NCBI RefSeq assembly: GCF_030347995.1 | Contig: NZ_JAQIBC010000001.1 | Span: forward strand, 434,001 to 498,000 | Direction: 5' to 3' | DNA from: Sulfurovum xiamenensis | GTDB taxonomy: Bacteria > Campylobacterota > Campylobacteria > Campylobacterales > Sulfurovaceae | DNA length: 64,000 nt | Part shown: one piece after another, positions 1-8,640 of the stretch | Position numbering within the stretch: position 1 is the stretch's first letter | Layout: each line of letters starts with the position of its first letter | Translations under genes and position numbers: made by a program | The notes under the pieces: model-generated | Database searches by the model: none | Told to the model about the DNA's origin: nothing | What the model saw: the letters and a program-made list of their open reading frames with translations, nothing else

Positions 1-599
1 TGTACCTGTTCAAGCGTCACTTCCGGATGATGCTGTGTAGATACAACGATCGTATCTATCGCAACAGGTTTGCCATCTACATACTTCACTGAAACCTGCG
101 CTTTTCCATCCGGACGCAAAAACGGGACAGTACCATTTTTACGAACCTCAGCCAGTTTAGCTGTGATCTTATGTGCCAGTGAGATAGGCAAAGGCATAAG
201 CTCCTTAGTCTCATTACAAGCATATCCGAACATCAGTCCCTGATCCCCCGCACCGATCTCACCTGAAGCTTGATCCACACCTTGATTGATATCCGGGCTC
301 TGTTCTCCTATGCCATTAAGTACTCCCGCAGACCTATAGTCAAAACCATAACTTGCATCTGTGTACCCTATCTCTCTTACAACCTCTCTTGCAATCTCTT
401 GCATCGGTGCATACGCTGTTGTTTTTAGTTCTCCTGCAATAACACAAAAACCATTACTCAATAACGTCTCACAAGCCACTCTCGCCTGTGGATCTTTTTC
501 GATGATATAATCAAGTATAGCATCTGAGATCTGATCAGCCATTTTATCCGGATGACCCTCGGTTACCGATTCACTTGTAAAAATGTATTCGTTAGCCAT
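1..599 (-). CDS. metK: S-adenosylmethionine synthase, N-terminal part (cut by window edge)
   Basis: The gene runs off the left edge; its ATG is at 597-599 and about 199 N-terminal residues are visible. The protein makes S-adenosylmethionine from ATP and methionine in the cytosol. The N-terminus carries the family signature [11 protein letters not shown] followed by MADQISDA, and the GAGDQG nucleotide-binding motif is encoded near 255-275. A ribosome site AAAGGA lies just upstream of the ATG. It follows dxs on the same strand but is separated from it by about 205 bp with several hairpins, so it may have its own promoter. The family assignment is certain; the C-terminal half is outside the window. 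Confidence 0.96.
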   Translation of the reverse strand, partial: MANEYIFTSESVTEGHPDKMADQISDAILDYIIEKDPQARVACETLLSNGFCVIAGELKTTAYAPMQEIAREVVREIGYTDASYGFDYRSAGVLNGIGEQSPDINQGVDQASGEIGAGDQGLMFGYACNETKELMPLPISLAHKITAKLAEVRKNGTVPFLRPDGKAQVSVKYVDGKPVAIDTIVVSTQHHPEVTLEQV

Positions 600-804
600 T
601 TTTTTCCTTTATTTAGTTTCTCATTGAAGTATGGCAAAGCCATGCTTCAATTTCCCAGAGAATATACCCTTTGGAGTACCTTTCACTGAAGTTTCACCAT
701 TTGGTTCAGAGAATTTTGAAATATTTGTTCACTGTCACTGAACTTGATACAATACCTCAAAAGGTACTGTATCAAATACAGTTCCGATGCAGAAGAAACC
801 TCTT
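600..804 (-). other. Structured intergenic region between dxs and metK
   Basis: No gene is supported here. On the minus strand there are two strong inverted repeats. One at about 743-776 has a 14-bp stem (TTGATACAGTACCT against AGGTATTGTATCAA) with one G-U pair. One at about 625-651 has a 12-bp stem (TTGAAGCATGGC against GCCATACTTCAA), also with one wobble. Neither is followed by a run of T on the minus strand, so they are not textbook terminators. They could end dxs transcription, stabilise the metK leader or be remnants of a dispersed palindromic repeat. Confidence 0.55.
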
Positions 805-2610
805 CTACACGATTCTTTCTGCCAATTGTTCCGGCAATATCCCCAAGGACTCTTCTACCAACTTAGTATTACCATGTGTAATAAATGCATCAGGATACTC
901 GAATGTTGTCAAGGCTACATCTTGTACCTTGTGTTGGCTTAAAAGTTCCAAGATCGCTGAACCTACACCACCTTGTGCTGCAGAATCAGAAAACACAAAC
1001 CATTTTTTGTACTGCGTACTCAATCGTAAAAGCATCTCCTCATCCAACGGCTTTACAAAACGAAGATCCAATATAGCAGGGTTTACTTCAACCAATTCAG
1101 CCACCTTTTGAGCACGTCCGACACCATTACCATACCCGATAAAGAGTATCTCTTCACCCTCTTTGAGCAACACAGACTTTCCTAACTCATAGGCTGGACT
1201 CTCTGTGTCTTCTGCCAAAAATGCCCCTCTAGGGTATCTAAAAGCACAAGGATGGTCATACTCTTTGGCAAATCTCATACAATGTTTCATCGTTGTTTCA
1301 TTGTAGGGTGCCAGCAGTGTCATATTAGGAATGCTTCTTAAATAAGAAATATCAAAAGCACCCTGATGTGTCTCTCCATCCTCTCCTACAATACCTGCTC
1401 TGTCCAGCGCAAAAGCGACACCTATATCCATCAGTGCTATATCGTGGATGACCTGGTCATATCCACGTTGCAAGAATGTGGAGTAGATCGTACAAAATGG
1501 TTTAAACCCTTCTTTTGCCAATGGACCCATAGAAGTCACAGCATGCTGCTCTGCTATCGCAACGTCCCAAAAACGTTCAGGGTATTTTTTAATGGCCGCA
1601 CTTAAACCTGTACCGCTTGGCATAGCAGCTGTCACACCTACCACTTTGTCATCTTCATCTGCAAGTTCTACCAAGGTGTCTGCAAAAATAGCAGTTGCTG
1701 CCTTAGCCGCCCCTGCTTTTTTAGGTGCTTCACCTGTTTTAAGATCAAAAGCACTGACCCCGTGCCAATGCTCTTTTGTACCCTCGGCTATCTCATACCC
1801 TTTCCCTTTGGTGGTCTGTGCATGGATAAGCACCGGTTTACCCAGTGCTTTAGCTACTTCCATCGTCTCTATAAGAGATTCAATGTCATGTCCGTCTACG
1901 GGTCCAATGTATTCAATACCCATCTCTTCAAATATAATACCCGGCGTGATAAGCTTAAAAGACTCTTCAAACCTCTTTGCCATATAGGTCGCACCCTCAG
2001 GCAGATGATCAAGGACCTTTTCTACCCTGCCTTTGAATTTCTGGTAAAATGAACCGGCCATTGTTTGAGAAAGCAGTTTACTGATCGCACCGATTGGTTT
2101 GGCGATACTCATTTCATTGTCATTCAAGATGATCACTACAGGGTATTTTCTGTCGCCCAGTTCGTTCAGGGCCTCATACACCATCCCTGCACTCATACTT
2201 CCATCACCGATGAAGGCAACCGGTATTCTATCCTCACCTTTCAACGCTATAGCTTTAGCTGCACCTACTGCCAGTGAAATAGAGGTCGAACTATGCCCTG
2301 CCACATAATAATCATACTTGGACTCTTTAGGTTTGGTGTATCCGCAAATGCCGCCAAACTGCCGTAAAGAATCAAACCTGTCCCATCTGTCTGTCAAGAG
2401 CTTATGGGCATATGCCTGATGGCTGACATCAAAGATAAAAGGGTCCTTCTCTACATCAAACACTTTATGCATAGCCACGATCAGATCTGTTGCACCCATA
2501 GTAGAACTCAAGTGTCCCCCATTTTTACTTACCGTATCCAATATCTTTTGTCTGATATCTTCTGCTAAAGTATTGAGTTCATCTATCGAGTGTGCTTTTA
2601 TATCTATCAT
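805..2610 (-). CDS. dxs: 1-deoxy-D-xylulose-5-phosphate synthase
   Basis: A 601-residue thiamine-diphosphate enzyme that condenses pyruvate with glyceraldehyde-3-phosphate, the first step of the MEP isoprenoid pathway; ispG of the same pathway is at 60019-61080. Visible are the N-terminal HLSSTMGATDL and DVSHQAYAHKLL motifs, the thiamine-binding stretch GDGSMSAGM to NDNEMSI (about 135-168), and the transketolase pyrimidine domain with IAEQHAV. The length is normal for Campylobacterota. ATG at 2610 follows GGGAAATAAAAAG, four bases after the stop of the small gene upstream, so the two are co-transcribed with hisC. In C. jejuni dxs follows hisC-fliF-fliG-fliH; the fli genes are missing here. 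Confidence 0.97.
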   Translation of the reverse strand: MIDIKAHSIDELNTLAEDIRQKILDTVSKNGGHLSSTMGATDLIVAMHKVFDVEKDPFIFDVSHQAYAHKLLTDRWDRFDSLRQFGGICGYTKPKESKYDYYVAGHSSTSISLAVGAAKAIALKGEDRIPVAFIGDGSMSAGMVYEALNELGDRKYPVVIILNDNEMSIAKPIGAISKLLSQTMAGSFYQKFKGRVEKVLDHLPEGATYMAKRFEESFKLITPGIIFEEMGIEYIGPVDGHDIESLIETMEVAKALGKPVLIHAQTTKGKGYEIAEGTKEHWHGVSAFDLKTGEAPKKAGAAKAATAIFADTLVELADEDDKVVGVTAAMPSGTGLSAAIKKYPERFWDVAIAEQHAVTSMGPLAKEGFKPFCTIYSTFLQRGYDQVIHDIALMDIGVAFALDRAGIVGEDGETHQGAFDISYLRSIPNMTLLAPYNETTMKHCMRFAKEYDHPCAFRYPRGAFLAEDTESPAYELGKSVLLKEGEEILFIGYGNGVGRAQKVAELVEVNPAILDLRFVKPLDEEMLLRLSTQYKKWFVFSDSAAQGGVGSAILELLSQHKVQDVALTTFEYPDAFITHGNTKLVEESLGILPEQLAERIV

Positions 2611-2614
2611 CTTT

Positions 2615-2827
2615 TTATTTCCCTAGTAAATAGGCATTGAGCAGTTTTTTTGTGAAAACGATCTGTGTATCATCATACACCAAACCTAATTCATCTGCTA
2701 AATGTTTCAGTTCTTTTTTTGTTACTTTGTTCATCATAGTATGCTGGACTCTATGTTCGATAAAATCATCTAAAATAAAAGGTTTCACCTCTATTTCATC
2801 TGCTTTCACAACCTCTACTTTTTTCAA
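2615..2827 (-). CDS. Conserved-position small protein of unknown function (70 aa)
   Basis: I do not recognise this protein. It is 70 residues, charged and probably helical and soluble, with no signal peptide or membrane segment. The start is TTG at 2825-2827, overlapping the hisC stop as TTGA, and the stop lies 4 bases before dxs, so it is a tightly coupled operon member. It occupies the place where fliF-fliG-fliH stand in Campylobacter jejuni. It might be a separate small gene or a remnant of the lost flagellar block; the sequence alone does not decide. Confidence 0.72.
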   Translation of the reverse strand: MKKVEVVKADEIEVKPFILDDFIEHRVQHTMMNKVTKKELKHLADELGLVYDDTQIVFTKKLLNAYLLGK

Positions 2828-3918
2828 GCTATCACTTCTAAAAAGTGTTTAAAGAACACATCATTTTGTTTGACTGTTCCTATCGTGATTCTCATGGCAT
2901 TCAACCCATAAGAAGCAAGGTTACGGATGATGACACCACGTTTAAGCAGAGCATCTGCTATCTTTGTAGCATCCATGGTTTCATCAAACATATAGGTGAT
3001 AAAGTTCGTATAACTCTCTATATACTCAAATCCCTGCTCCTCTGCAAACGCCTCATACCGCTTGATCTGCTCCTGATGCAAAGCTATGGACTCTTCCACG
3101 AAACTGTTATCCTTGCATGCTTCTATAGCTACGGCCAAAGAGAGTGTAGAGATGTTGAATGGCGGTCTCATTTTATGGAGTTCTTTAATGAGTTCAGCCT
3201 GTGCGATACCGTATCCTACACGCATACCGCCCAAACCATGTGCTTTGGAAAATGTACCCAGATAGATGACATTCTCATACTTCAGCAGGTCATTTGGCGT
3301 AATTGCATATTGTGGATCTTTGGCTGCAGCATACTCCATATAAGCACCATCTACAACGACCAACGTATCCGAATCTACAGCATCAATGATCTTCAGAACC
3401 TCTTCTTTACTTGTTGCATCACCTGTAGGATTATTCGGCGTACAGAGGTAAATGATCTTTGGTCTATGCATACGGTAGGCTTCCATAAACTCATCATATT
3501 TATGCGTATAGCTTGCCGTACGAAGGATCTTTGCACCCATCTGTTTTGCATAGATCTCATACATGGCAAAGGTCACTGCAGACATCAGTACAGAAGCATT
3601 CTCATCCAAGAGTGCACGTGAGATGAACTCTATCACTTGGTCAGAACCTGCACCTATAATGATGTTGTTATCCTGAACATTAAACTTTCTGCTCAATGCA
3701 GCTTTAAGTTCGAACATACTGTCATCCGGGTAAAGGTGTGCAATATCCGCATTGGATCTGATCACTTTTGCAATAGCCGGGTTTGTACCTATCGGATTTT
3801 CATTTGATGCAAGTTTCACCACATCTTTAGCAGCAATACCAAATTCACGTACCACAAGCTCTATCGGTTTACCCGCTTCATACGTTTGTATATTCTCTAA
3901 TACTTTGTTAAATTTCAT
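2824..3918 (-). CDS. hisC: Histidinol-phosphate aminotransferase
   Basis: A 364-residue PLP-dependent class I/II aminotransferase that converts imidazole-acetol phosphate and glutamate to histidinol phosphate in histidine synthesis; in related bacteria it may also transaminate aromatic precursors, which suits its place next to pheA. Visible are the N-terminal LASNENPIG motif, CTPNNPTG (about 159-166), VDGAYMEY, and the PLP-lysine segment TFSKAHGLGGMRVGYG (about 223-238). Start ATG at 3918. It lies 34 bases after pheA in the same direction. Confidence 0.94.
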   Translation of the reverse strand: MKFNKVLENIQTYEAGKPIELVVREFGIAAKDVVKLASNENPIGTNPAIAKVIRSNADIAHLYPDDSMFELKAALSRKFNVQDNNIIIGAGSDQVIEFISRALLDENASVLMSAVTFAMYEIYAKQMGAKILRTASYTHKYDEFMEAYRMHRPKIIYLCTPNNPTGDATSKEEVLKIIDAVDSDTLVVVDGAYMEYAAAKDPQYAITPNDLLKYENVIYLGTFSKAHGLGGMRVGYGIAQAELIKELHKMRPPFNISTLSLAVAIEACKDNSFVEESIALHQEQIKRYEAFAEEQGFEYIESYTNFITYMFDETMDATKIADALLKRGVIIRNLASYGLNAMRITIGTVKQNDVFFKHFLEVIA

Positions 3919-3952
3919 ACTGATTTTTCTCCCTCACTGCTTATTTCTTATT

Positions 3953-5011
3953 TTAAATATCGTCTATCTCTTTGACATAAGAACCTAATATTTTGATCTC
4001 ATCTTTATGTTTTTCCAAAATAGGTTTGATATGTGCATCATTTTGGTGTCCATGAAACTCTATAAAAAAGATCGACTCCCCCTCTACGATATGCGACTTG
4101 ATCTTTGTCAAATTCACATGTGCTTCTTCAAAATCATTGAGAAAATTCACTAAAGAGCCCGGTTTATTCGAAAGTCTTACCAATAAAGAGGTTTTATCAT
4201 TTCCTGATGATGCATTTTCGAAGTCAGAGATAATGAAAAATCGTGTTCTATTGTTCGTATCATCTTCTACGTTATTGAAACGTATAGGCAGGTTATTCAA
4301 CTTTGCTGCCACTGCAGGACAGAGTGCTGCTGCGGTTTCATCTTTCAAGGCAAGTTTTGCTGCTTTGACGGTAGATTCCACAGGAATATGTTCTACCTCA
4401 TCCAGTCCCAGGTCCTGTAAAAACTTACGGCACTGTCCAAAAGCGATATCTTTAGAATAGATCTTTGTGATCTTTGTAATATCATCACTGACGGTAGCGA
4501 AGGCCATATGTACATCCAGACACACTTCAGCGATAATTTTTAGGTCATACTCATCCAGACAGTTGATCGTATCACTTACAATTCCGTTAGAAGAGTTTTC
4601 TATCGGAATCACACCAAATTTGGCTGTGCCTTTTTTTACTTCACGAAAAACGCCTGGTATAGAGCTGATAGGCAAGTATGCACTCATGGCTCCAAACTTG
4701 CTTTCAGCTGCCTGATGCGTAAAACTGGCTTCTGGACCTAAATATGCTACACCTTCAGGAAGCTCAAGATTTCTGGCTACAGCAAACATCTCCAAAAAGA
4801 GTGCATCGATCGCAGCATCTGTCAGTTTACCTTTATTTTGACTTTTCAGACGATTCAGAATGGCTTGTTCACGTTCAGGACGGTAGATAGGAGCCCCTGT
4901 AGTATTTTTAACTTCGCCTACCTGATGCACCAACTCCATACGTTCATTGTAGAGTTTTAGCAATGCATCATCGATATTGTCTATCTTATCTCTCAGCTCA
5001 TCTAAAGTCAT
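3953..5011 (-). CDS. pheA: Bifunctional chorismate mutase / prephenate dehydratase
   Basis: The P-protein of phenylalanine synthesis: an AroQ-type chorismate mutase (about residues 1-85, LDELRDKIDNIDDALLKLYN), a prephenate dehydratase domain (YLGPEASFTHQA; IPIENSSNG; a TRFFIIS motif near its end) and a C-terminal ACT domain (KTSLLVRLSNKPGSLVNFL, with ESIFFIEF) for feedback by phenylalanine. The open frame extends upstream to a TTG inside lysA (5053), but ATG at 5009-5011 has an AGGCAGGATGAGGAT ribosome site and gives the usual MTLDELR N-terminus, so I start it there (352 aa). It follows lysA by 22 bases. Confidence 0.95.
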   Translation of the reverse strand: MTLDELRDKIDNIDDALLKLYNERMELVHQVGEVKNTTGAPIYRPEREQAILNRLKSQNKGKLTDAAIDALFLEMFAVARNLELPEGVAYLGPEASFTHQAAESKFGAMSAYLPISSIPGVFREVKKGTAKFGVIPIENSSNGIVSDTINCLDEYDLKIIAEVCLDVHMAFATVSDDITKITKIYSKDIAFGQCRKFLQDLGLDEVEHIPVESTVKAAKLALKDETAAALCPAVAAKLNNLPIRFNNVEDDTNNRTRFFIISDFENASSGNDKTSLLVRLSNKPGSLVNFLNDFEEAHVNLTKIKSHIVEGESIFFIEFHGHQNDAHIKPILEKHKDEIKILGSYVKEIDDI

Positions 5012-5033
5012 ATCCTCATCCTGCCTTTTTGCT

Positions 5034-6245
5034 TTACTTTTCCAAATACTCAAGCTCTAAACGTACCTGATCTTCATACGTTTCACGCTGACGTATGAGT
5101 CTGTCTTTTCCACCTTGCAGTGCTACTTCTGCAGCTTTTGCACGTGTATTATAGTTACTTGCCATCGTAAAGCCATAGGCACCAGCAGAGTGAACCACGA
5201 TAAGGTCATTATGTTCCAGAGGCGGAAGAGGTACATTTTTACCGAAGAAATCTCCACTCTCACATACCGGTCCTACCACATCAGCAGGTGTCTTTTCCCC
5301 CTCTTTGAGCACCGCTTCAATCTTATGATAGGCATTATAGAGGCTTGGACGTATAAGGTCATTCATCGCACCATCAACAATGACAAAACGTTTCCCGTCA
5401 TTGACTTTTTCATAAAGTACCTTGGTAAAGAATGCTCCTGCATTGGCTACCATGTAACGCCCTGGTTCACAAAGTAGTGTCACATCAAGTCCTTTGGTCG
5501 CCTCAAATATCGCCTGTGTATACACCTCAGCAGGGATCGTGACTTCATCATCATAGACTACACCGATACCCCCGCCCACATCAAAGAACTTAATATCGAT
5601 CTTGATCGCCTTGAGTGAACGTACCAGGTCTGCTACAATCATACATGACTCACGTATAGGTTCGATCTTTGTAAGCTGCGAGCCAATGTGGAAATGTATC
5701 CCCACAGGATTTAAAAACTCAGACTTATTGGCATAGATATACATACGTTTTGCCATATCTATCTCTACACCGAATTTGTTCTCATGCAACCCTGTTGAAA
5801 TATACGGGTGTGTCTGCGGGTCGATATTAGGATTGACACGGATAGAGATACGGGCTTCTTTACCCAGCTCTTTAGCCACCATCTCTACACGTTTCATCTC
5901 CGCTTCACTCTCTAGGTTGAGAAGTAAAATATCCTGTTCCAGTGCTTCACGTATCTCATCATCACGTTTCCCCACACCGGAGAAAATGATCTTGTATTTA
6001 TCCACACCTGCGGTCAGGGCACGTTTGACCTCACCGATACTCACACAGTCAGCACCGGCACCAAGCTTTGCCAAATGTGCAATCACAGAGAGATTTGAAT
6101 TTGCTTTTACTGCATAATTGATAAGTGATTTTTTACCTGCAAACGCATCTTTCAGTGTGGTATATCGATTTTCAATATAATCAAAATCATACATATACAA
6201 AGGCGTACCATATTTGTCTGCCAATGCTTTATAATCAATATTCAT
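5034..6245 (-). CDS. lysA: Diaminopimelate decarboxylase
   Basis: A 403-residue PLP-dependent fold-III decarboxylase that makes L-lysine from meso-diaminopimelate, the last step of lysine synthesis. Visible are the PLP lysine in NYAVKANSNL, the HIGSQ motif, the glycine-rich GGGIGV segment, EPGRYMVANAG and the catalytic CESGDFFGK motif near residue 323. Start ATG 6245 is followed by MNIDYKALADKYGTPLYMYD, typical of the family. The order lptG-lysA-pheA-hisC matches what I recall from C. jejuni. Confidence 0.96.
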   Translation of the reverse strand: MNIDYKALADKYGTPLYMYDFDYIENRYTTLKDAFAGKKSLINYAVKANSNLSVIAHLAKLGAGADCVSIGEVKRALTAGVDKYKIIFSGVGKRDDEIREALEQDILLLNLESEAEMKRVEMVAKELGKEARISIRVNPNIDPQTHPYISTGLHENKFGVEIDMAKRMYIYANKSEFLNPVGIHFHIGSQLTKIEPIRESCMIVADLVRSLKAIKIDIKFFDVGGGIGVVYDDEVTIPAEVYTQAIFEATKGLDVTLLCEPGRYMVANAGAFFTKVLYEKVNDGKRFVIVDGAMNDLIRPSLYNAYHKIEAVLKEGEKTPADVVGPVCESGDFFGKNVPLPPLEHNDLIVVHSAGAYGFTMASNYNTRAKAAEVALQGGKDRLIRQRETYEDQVRLELEYLEK

Positions 6246-6339
6246 TTATACTATCCTATATGCTCAATACCTTGAGTCTATTTTAGGGTGATTTTATCTA
6301 AAAGTTGATTAAAAGGTACATTTAACGTACTGCAGGGGA

Positions 6340-7422
6340 TTACAGAAGGCTTCTTTCATTTGTAAAATAGATATACATAGCATAGACCCATAACATCATT
6401 ACAGGCAATATCGCTGTCAATTCAGGTAGTAAGACACCGTTTGCACCCATTTGACTCAAACCAAACAATATCCCCCAAATTCCAAATGTTACCCCCAAAG
6501 AGAGTGCGATCACTCCACCCATATTCATCATTCTGGCATGAAACGGAAGTTTGAAAAATAAAATGAGTAACAGGGCCAGTGAAAAAAGTGGTACGATCAC
6601 TTTATCGTACAAGGATGCTCGGATCTTATCCGAACTTAGATTTTGTTTATGTAACAACTCCCAAGTCATAAAGGCATCCCGTATATTCAATGCTTTCCCC
6701 TCATACAGTGACTCTATGATCTTAGGTTTATAGCCCTCTAATGTCTCTATACGCTCTTTATGTTCTACGGTATATCTTTTCAATTCGCCATTTTCATAGA
6801 TATGTGTTTTCAACGTCGCATCATGTGCCGTCCATCTTGCACCATCAAATGTTGCTAAAGGCGCATTGATCGTATACTGTACCTGATACCCTTCGACTTT
6901 AAAGATCGTAATATCTTCTATCTTTTTTTCTATAGGATCAAGTTTGGTGATATAGACGAAGGTATCGTTGTATTTGAAAAAAAGGTCATTCACATCATAG
7001 GTACCCAATTTATTTTCTAAAAGGAATTCTGCTTTGTCTTTTGCATAAGAAAACTCTGTCGTATGTAAGATTAAAAAAATCATATAGGTCAAAGAGCTTA
7101 CTGTGAACAATGGCAAAAAAAGTCTTTTTTTATCATATCCAAAGGCATGAAACGCACCCATCGTGTTATTTTTAACCAGTGAGAGCTTCGTCATAATCAG
7201 TGCGAAAACGATGGCCAAAGGGTAAAGTAATCCCAATGCTTCCTGCCACATGTAAAAAATATAGAGAATTTTATAGTTTGAAGCAACATCAAGTTTCTGT
7301 AGATGTTGAAAATAATCAATCGCAGCAAAAGCAAAAGAGAGTCCAAACAGTATCGACAATAGATTTTTACTATAGAGTTTGGCTAAATATCCAAAGTGTA
7401 ATGAAGGATTCAACAGACTCAT
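6340..7422 (-). CDS. lptG: LptF/LptG-family lipopolysaccharide export permease
   Basis: A 360-residue inner-membrane protein of the YjgP/YjgQ family, a permease of the Lpt machine that extracts LPS from the inner membrane and feeds it to the periplasmic bridge. Seen are N-terminal transmembrane segments (LLSILFGLSFAFAAIDYF; ALGLLYPLAIVFALIM), a long beta-rich periplasmic domain (about 100-240) and three C-terminal membrane segments. Its start overlaps the pth stop by 4 bases, so translation is coupled. Whether it is the LptF or LptG paralogue cannot be settled here; LptG is preferred from length and position. Confidence 0.85.
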   Translation of the reverse strand: MSLLNPSLHFGYLAKLYSKNLLSILFGLSFAFAAIDYFQHLQKLDVASNYKILYIFYMWQEALGLLYPLAIVFALIMTKLSLVKNNTMGAFHAFGYDKKRLFLPLFTVSSLTYMIFLILHTTEFSYAKDKAEFLLENKLGTYDVNDLFFKYNDTFVYITKLDPIEKKIEDITIFKVEGYQVQYTINAPLATFDGARWTAHDATLKTHIYENGELKRYTVEHKERIETLEGYKPKIIESLYEGKALNIRDAFMTWELLHKQNLSSDKIRASLYDKVIVPLFSLALLLILFFKLPFHARMMNMGGVIALSLGVTFGIWGILFGLSQMGANGVLLPELTAILPVMMLWVYAMYIYFTNERSLL

Positions 7423-7991
7423 ACACTTAAGCCTTCTATAGACTTCAAACTGTACTTTGACTTCACTTCATTGAGTTCCTCTTGAGATAACACTTTACAA
7501 GCTTTTGCAACATGTGTTATCAAACGCTCTAACATGAGATTTTCTTCTTGGGAAAAGTCATGCAGTACATAATCTGCTACCTGTGACTTGTGTTCGGGCT
7601 TACCCACACCTACCCTCACACGCAAATACTCTTTTGTAATATGTGCATCAAGTGATCTGAGTCCATTATGCCCACCATGGCCTCCACCTCTTTTAAAACG
7701 TACCGCACCAAAAGGGAGATCAATATCATCATGGATCACAATAATATCTTCAAGTTCCACTTTGAAAAAATGTTTGACAGGCTCTACAGAGCTTCCTGAA
7801 AGATTCATAAAGGTGGTAGGTTTTAAAAAAAGTGAATTGGCCGCGCGATAAAGCTTGCCCTGAAAAGAATTTTTGGAAATATCTCTGGCATGAAAGTCAT
7901 TGACAAGCTTGTCAATGACTTTAAAACCTATATTATGTCGTGTGTTTTCGTATTGTGATCCTGGATTACCTAGACCTACGAAAAGTATCAC
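7419..7991 (-). CDS. pth: Peptidyl-tRNA hydrolase
   Basis: A 190-residue cytosolic hydrolase that frees tRNAs from abortive peptidyl-tRNAs. The N-terminal FVGLGNPGSQYENTRHNIGF carries the conserved Asn and catalytic His, and HDDIDLPFGAVRFKRGGG carries the conserved Asp and the GGGHGGHNGL loop. The usual length for bacterial Pth is 180-200. It lies 21 bases after rplY and overlaps lptG, a gene order common in Campylobacterota. Confidence 0.97.
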   Translation of the reverse strand: MILFVGLGNPGSQYENTRHNIGFKVIDKLVNDFHARDISKNSFQGKLYRAANSLFLKPTTFMNLSGSSVEPVKHFFKVELEDIIVIHDDIDLPFGAVRFKRGGGHGGHNGLRSLDAHITKEYLRVRVGVGKPEHKSQVADYVLHDFSQEENLMLERLITHVAKACKVLSQEELNEVKSKYSLKSIEGLSV

Positions 7992-8012
7992 AACTGTGCT
8001 TTCATGCTACGA

Positions 8013-8549
8013 TTATTTAGCTTTGATCACACCACAGATAGCAACATCTGGTCTGTCCATCATTTTACAGTTTGCTGGTACTTCAACATCTCTGATAAGG
8101 ATAGAGTCATCTCTGTTCAATGGTGTAACATCAAGATCAAATTTCGCTGGCATATCTTCGATAGTACCTCTTACTTTTAATCTTCTTTTAGACATAACAA
8201 GTACACCTTTGTTCTTAAGTCCAACTGGTGTTCCGTGAGTCACAACCGGTACAAGGAAGTTTGTCACTTGACCTGGTACTGCTACTCTTAGGTCTACGTG
8301 AGTCACATCGCCATTTACTGGGTGTAGTTGATACTCTTGAATAAATACATTGATCTCTTTATCGCCAACTTTCACTGGGAATGCAAGTGTCTCTTTATTT
8401 CTTACAGTTCTTGCAAATTCACCACGTTTAAATGCAGCGTTGATATTTTCAACACCATTTGCATAAATGTTCGCGATTAGATAACCATCTCTTTTAAGCT
8501 GCTTTGCATTACGCTTACCGATACTCTCTCTAACGATACCTTCTAACAT
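8013..8549 (-). CDS. rplY: 50S ribosomal protein L25 (Ctc form)
   Basis: A 178-residue 5S-rRNA-binding ribosomal protein of the long, two-domain Ctc type: an N-terminal L25 beta-barrel (about 1-90) and a C-terminal TL5/Ctc domain. An upstream ATG at 8567 exists, but the one at 8547-8549 has the ribosome site AAAGGACAAAT and gives the family-typical MLEGIVRESIGKRNAKQLKR. It leads the rplY-pth-lptG group, and a -10 box lies upstream at 8619-8624. Confidence 0.95.
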   Translation of the reverse strand: MLEGIVRESIGKRNAKQLKRDGYLIANIYANGVENINAAFKRGEFARTVRNKETLAFPVKVGDKEINVFIQEYQLHPVNGDVTHVDLRVAVPGQVTNFLVPVVTHGTPVGLKNKGVLVMSKRRLKVRGTIEDMPAKFDLDVTPLNRDDSILIRDVEVPANCKMMDRPDVAICGVIKAK

Positions 8550-8618
8550 ATTTGTCCTTTGATACATGTGTATAATTTTTTACCCCATCAATTGCTTCAT
8601 AGAGTAAAATAGACGCGA

Positions 8619-8624
8619 ATTATA
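8619..8624 (-). promoter_or_regulatory. Putative -10 element for rplY operon
   Basis: On the minus strand GGGTATAATTCG lies in the short gap between pilT and rplY, about 70 bases before the rplY start. The hexamer is a perfect TATAAT. No convincing -35 box is present at 17 bases, which is common in Campylobacterota promoters. Confidence 0.5.
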
Positions 8625-8640
8625 CCCAATTTGTATTAAA

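Noticed and set aside
671..1111. Plus-strand 146-residue frame over the dxs 3' end
   Set aside because: It is a shadow of dxs and the structured intergenic region with no ribosome site and no recognisable domain.
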